This document shows, piece after piece, positions 36,716-37,199 of a stretch of DNA of 37,199 nucleotides. The DNA is from a virus. The number at the start of each line of letters is the position of its first letter. The first letter of the stretch is position 1. The position numbers and the translations under genes are program-made. The notes under the pieces were generated by a model. It did not search any database, was not told the origin of the DNA, and saw only the letters and a program-made list of their open reading frames with translations. Where the stretch lies: the IMG/VR virus record IMGVR_UViG_3300023202_000040, positions 1-37,199 of that record. One strand, 5' to 3'.

Positions 36716-37199
36716 CAGCTGCTCGCGTGGTTTCCGAATGCCTCGAGTGTGGCCAATATCGCGTTGACTTTGCCGCCCAGGGCATCGAGCGCGGCGTTGA
36801 TGGTGGCGTCGTCACCGGACCCCGAGACGCCGTGCGATTCGCTGGCGTCGGTTACGTGGCTGCGCGATTGTATTGGCGTAGTGACGTCGCCGATCGAAAA
36901 GCGCGGCGCGTAGGTATAGCCGCTGCCGTTGATATCCAGGCCCTTCACGCCACTCACGTCGCGCGTCTGCAGCACGGTATTGCCCGAGGAGCCGCGGGGC
37001 ACCAGCGTCAATGCCGGCCGGTCGTCGCCGAAGCCGCGAATGGTCACGGCGCAGGACATGAGCGCCAGCAGCAGGCGGTTATAGGACACGCTGGCCGCGT
37101 CGGCGACGCCGGCGACGTCGTCGTTGGCAAACGAAAAGCCGGGATTCGCGCTCGAAGCCACCTTGATCAGCACCGGCTTGACCGCCGTCGGGTTGCCGG
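36715..37199 (-). CDS. Tail spike / tail fibre, C-terminal part (continues from base 1)
   Basis: This is the C-terminal end of the tail spike that begins at 1708; bases 37101-37199 duplicate bases 1-99. The new part adds the last 128 residues or so. They are rich in beta-prone and small residues and end in a short predicted helix (AALDALGGKVNAILATLEAF), which could be a trimerisation tip. The stop overlaps the ATG of the endolysin gene at 36715 (ATGA), so tail spike and lysis genes are translationally coupled. A GTG at 37173 is in frame but lies inside the protein and is not a real start. Confidence 0.82.
   Translation of the reverse strand, partial: GNPTAVKPVLIKVASSANPGFSFANDDVAGVADAASVSYNRLLLALMSCAVTIRGFGDDRPALTLVPRGSSGNTVLQTRDVSGVKGLDINGSGYTYAPRFSIGDVTTPIQSRSHVTDASESHGVSGSGDDATINAALDALGGKVNAILATLEAFGNHASS
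37101..37199. repeat. Terminal redundancy of the contig (right copy)
   Basis: Exact copy of bases 1-99. It should be trimmed once when the genome is circularised. The tail-spike coding frame crosses the join without interruption. Confidence 0.93.

Noticed and set aside
1-37199. tRNA genes, insertion sequences, integrase
   Set aside because: On reading both strands I recognised no tRNA cloverleaf, transposase or integrase motif. I could not run a covariance-model search, so short tRNAs are not strictly excluded.

Overview
The window is one complete genome of a tailed double-stranded DNA phage. Bases 1-99 are repeated exactly at 37101-37199, and the tail-spike gene reads through that join in frame, so the sequence is a circular assembly of about 37,100 bp opened inside that gene. 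GC content is high throughout. Sec signal peptides, a lipoprotein and a spanin-like lysis cassette point to a Gram-negative host, probably a high-GC proteobacterium. The virion genes (short podoviral portal, two tail tubular proteins, three large internal virion proteins, a T7-type fibre N-terminus) indicate a podovirus.

Layout. A divergent control region (about 30239-30381) separates two transcription units. Rightward (30382-34951) is a cluster of twelve small, mostly stop/start-overlapping early genes. Most are unrecognised; they include an RSH-type HD hydrolase, an N-terminal fragment of a Dam-like methylase and a probable single-strand annealing protein. Leftward, two small regulators (one winged-helix) are followed by an AT-rich segment with DnaA boxes and a sigma70-like promoter. 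Then comes a nearly unbroken run: replication-initiator-like protein, alpha-CTD-like protein, VRR-NUC nuclease, TerS, TerL, head-fibre-like protein, portal, scaffold, major capsid protein, decoration proteins, two exported proteins, tail tubes A and B, internal virion proteins, tail spike, endolysin, holin, spanins (29484 down to 1, then 37100 down to 34964).

How it works together. I recognise no DNA polymerase, RNA polymerase, helicase or integrase, so the phage probably uses host DnaA, the host replisome and host RNA polymerase. The virion is T7-like in layout but lacks T7-type transcription.

Most striking: the 1099-residue internal virion protein carries a RelA/SpoT-like synthetase signature (about residues 760-900), while the early region encodes a stand-alone RSH-type hydrolase with the full HD...ED...D/N motif set. 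The phage may therefore handle alarmone-like nucleotides at two stages, first through a protein delivered with the DNA and then through an early enzyme. Other points are a scaffold gene without AUG, GUG or UUG start (apparently ATT), a secreted protein with a fibronectin-like domain and ten SEADSAQ-type repeats, a shared promoter-like motif CTGGC-N17-GCTAGACT, and a possible antisense gene inside the internal virion protein.
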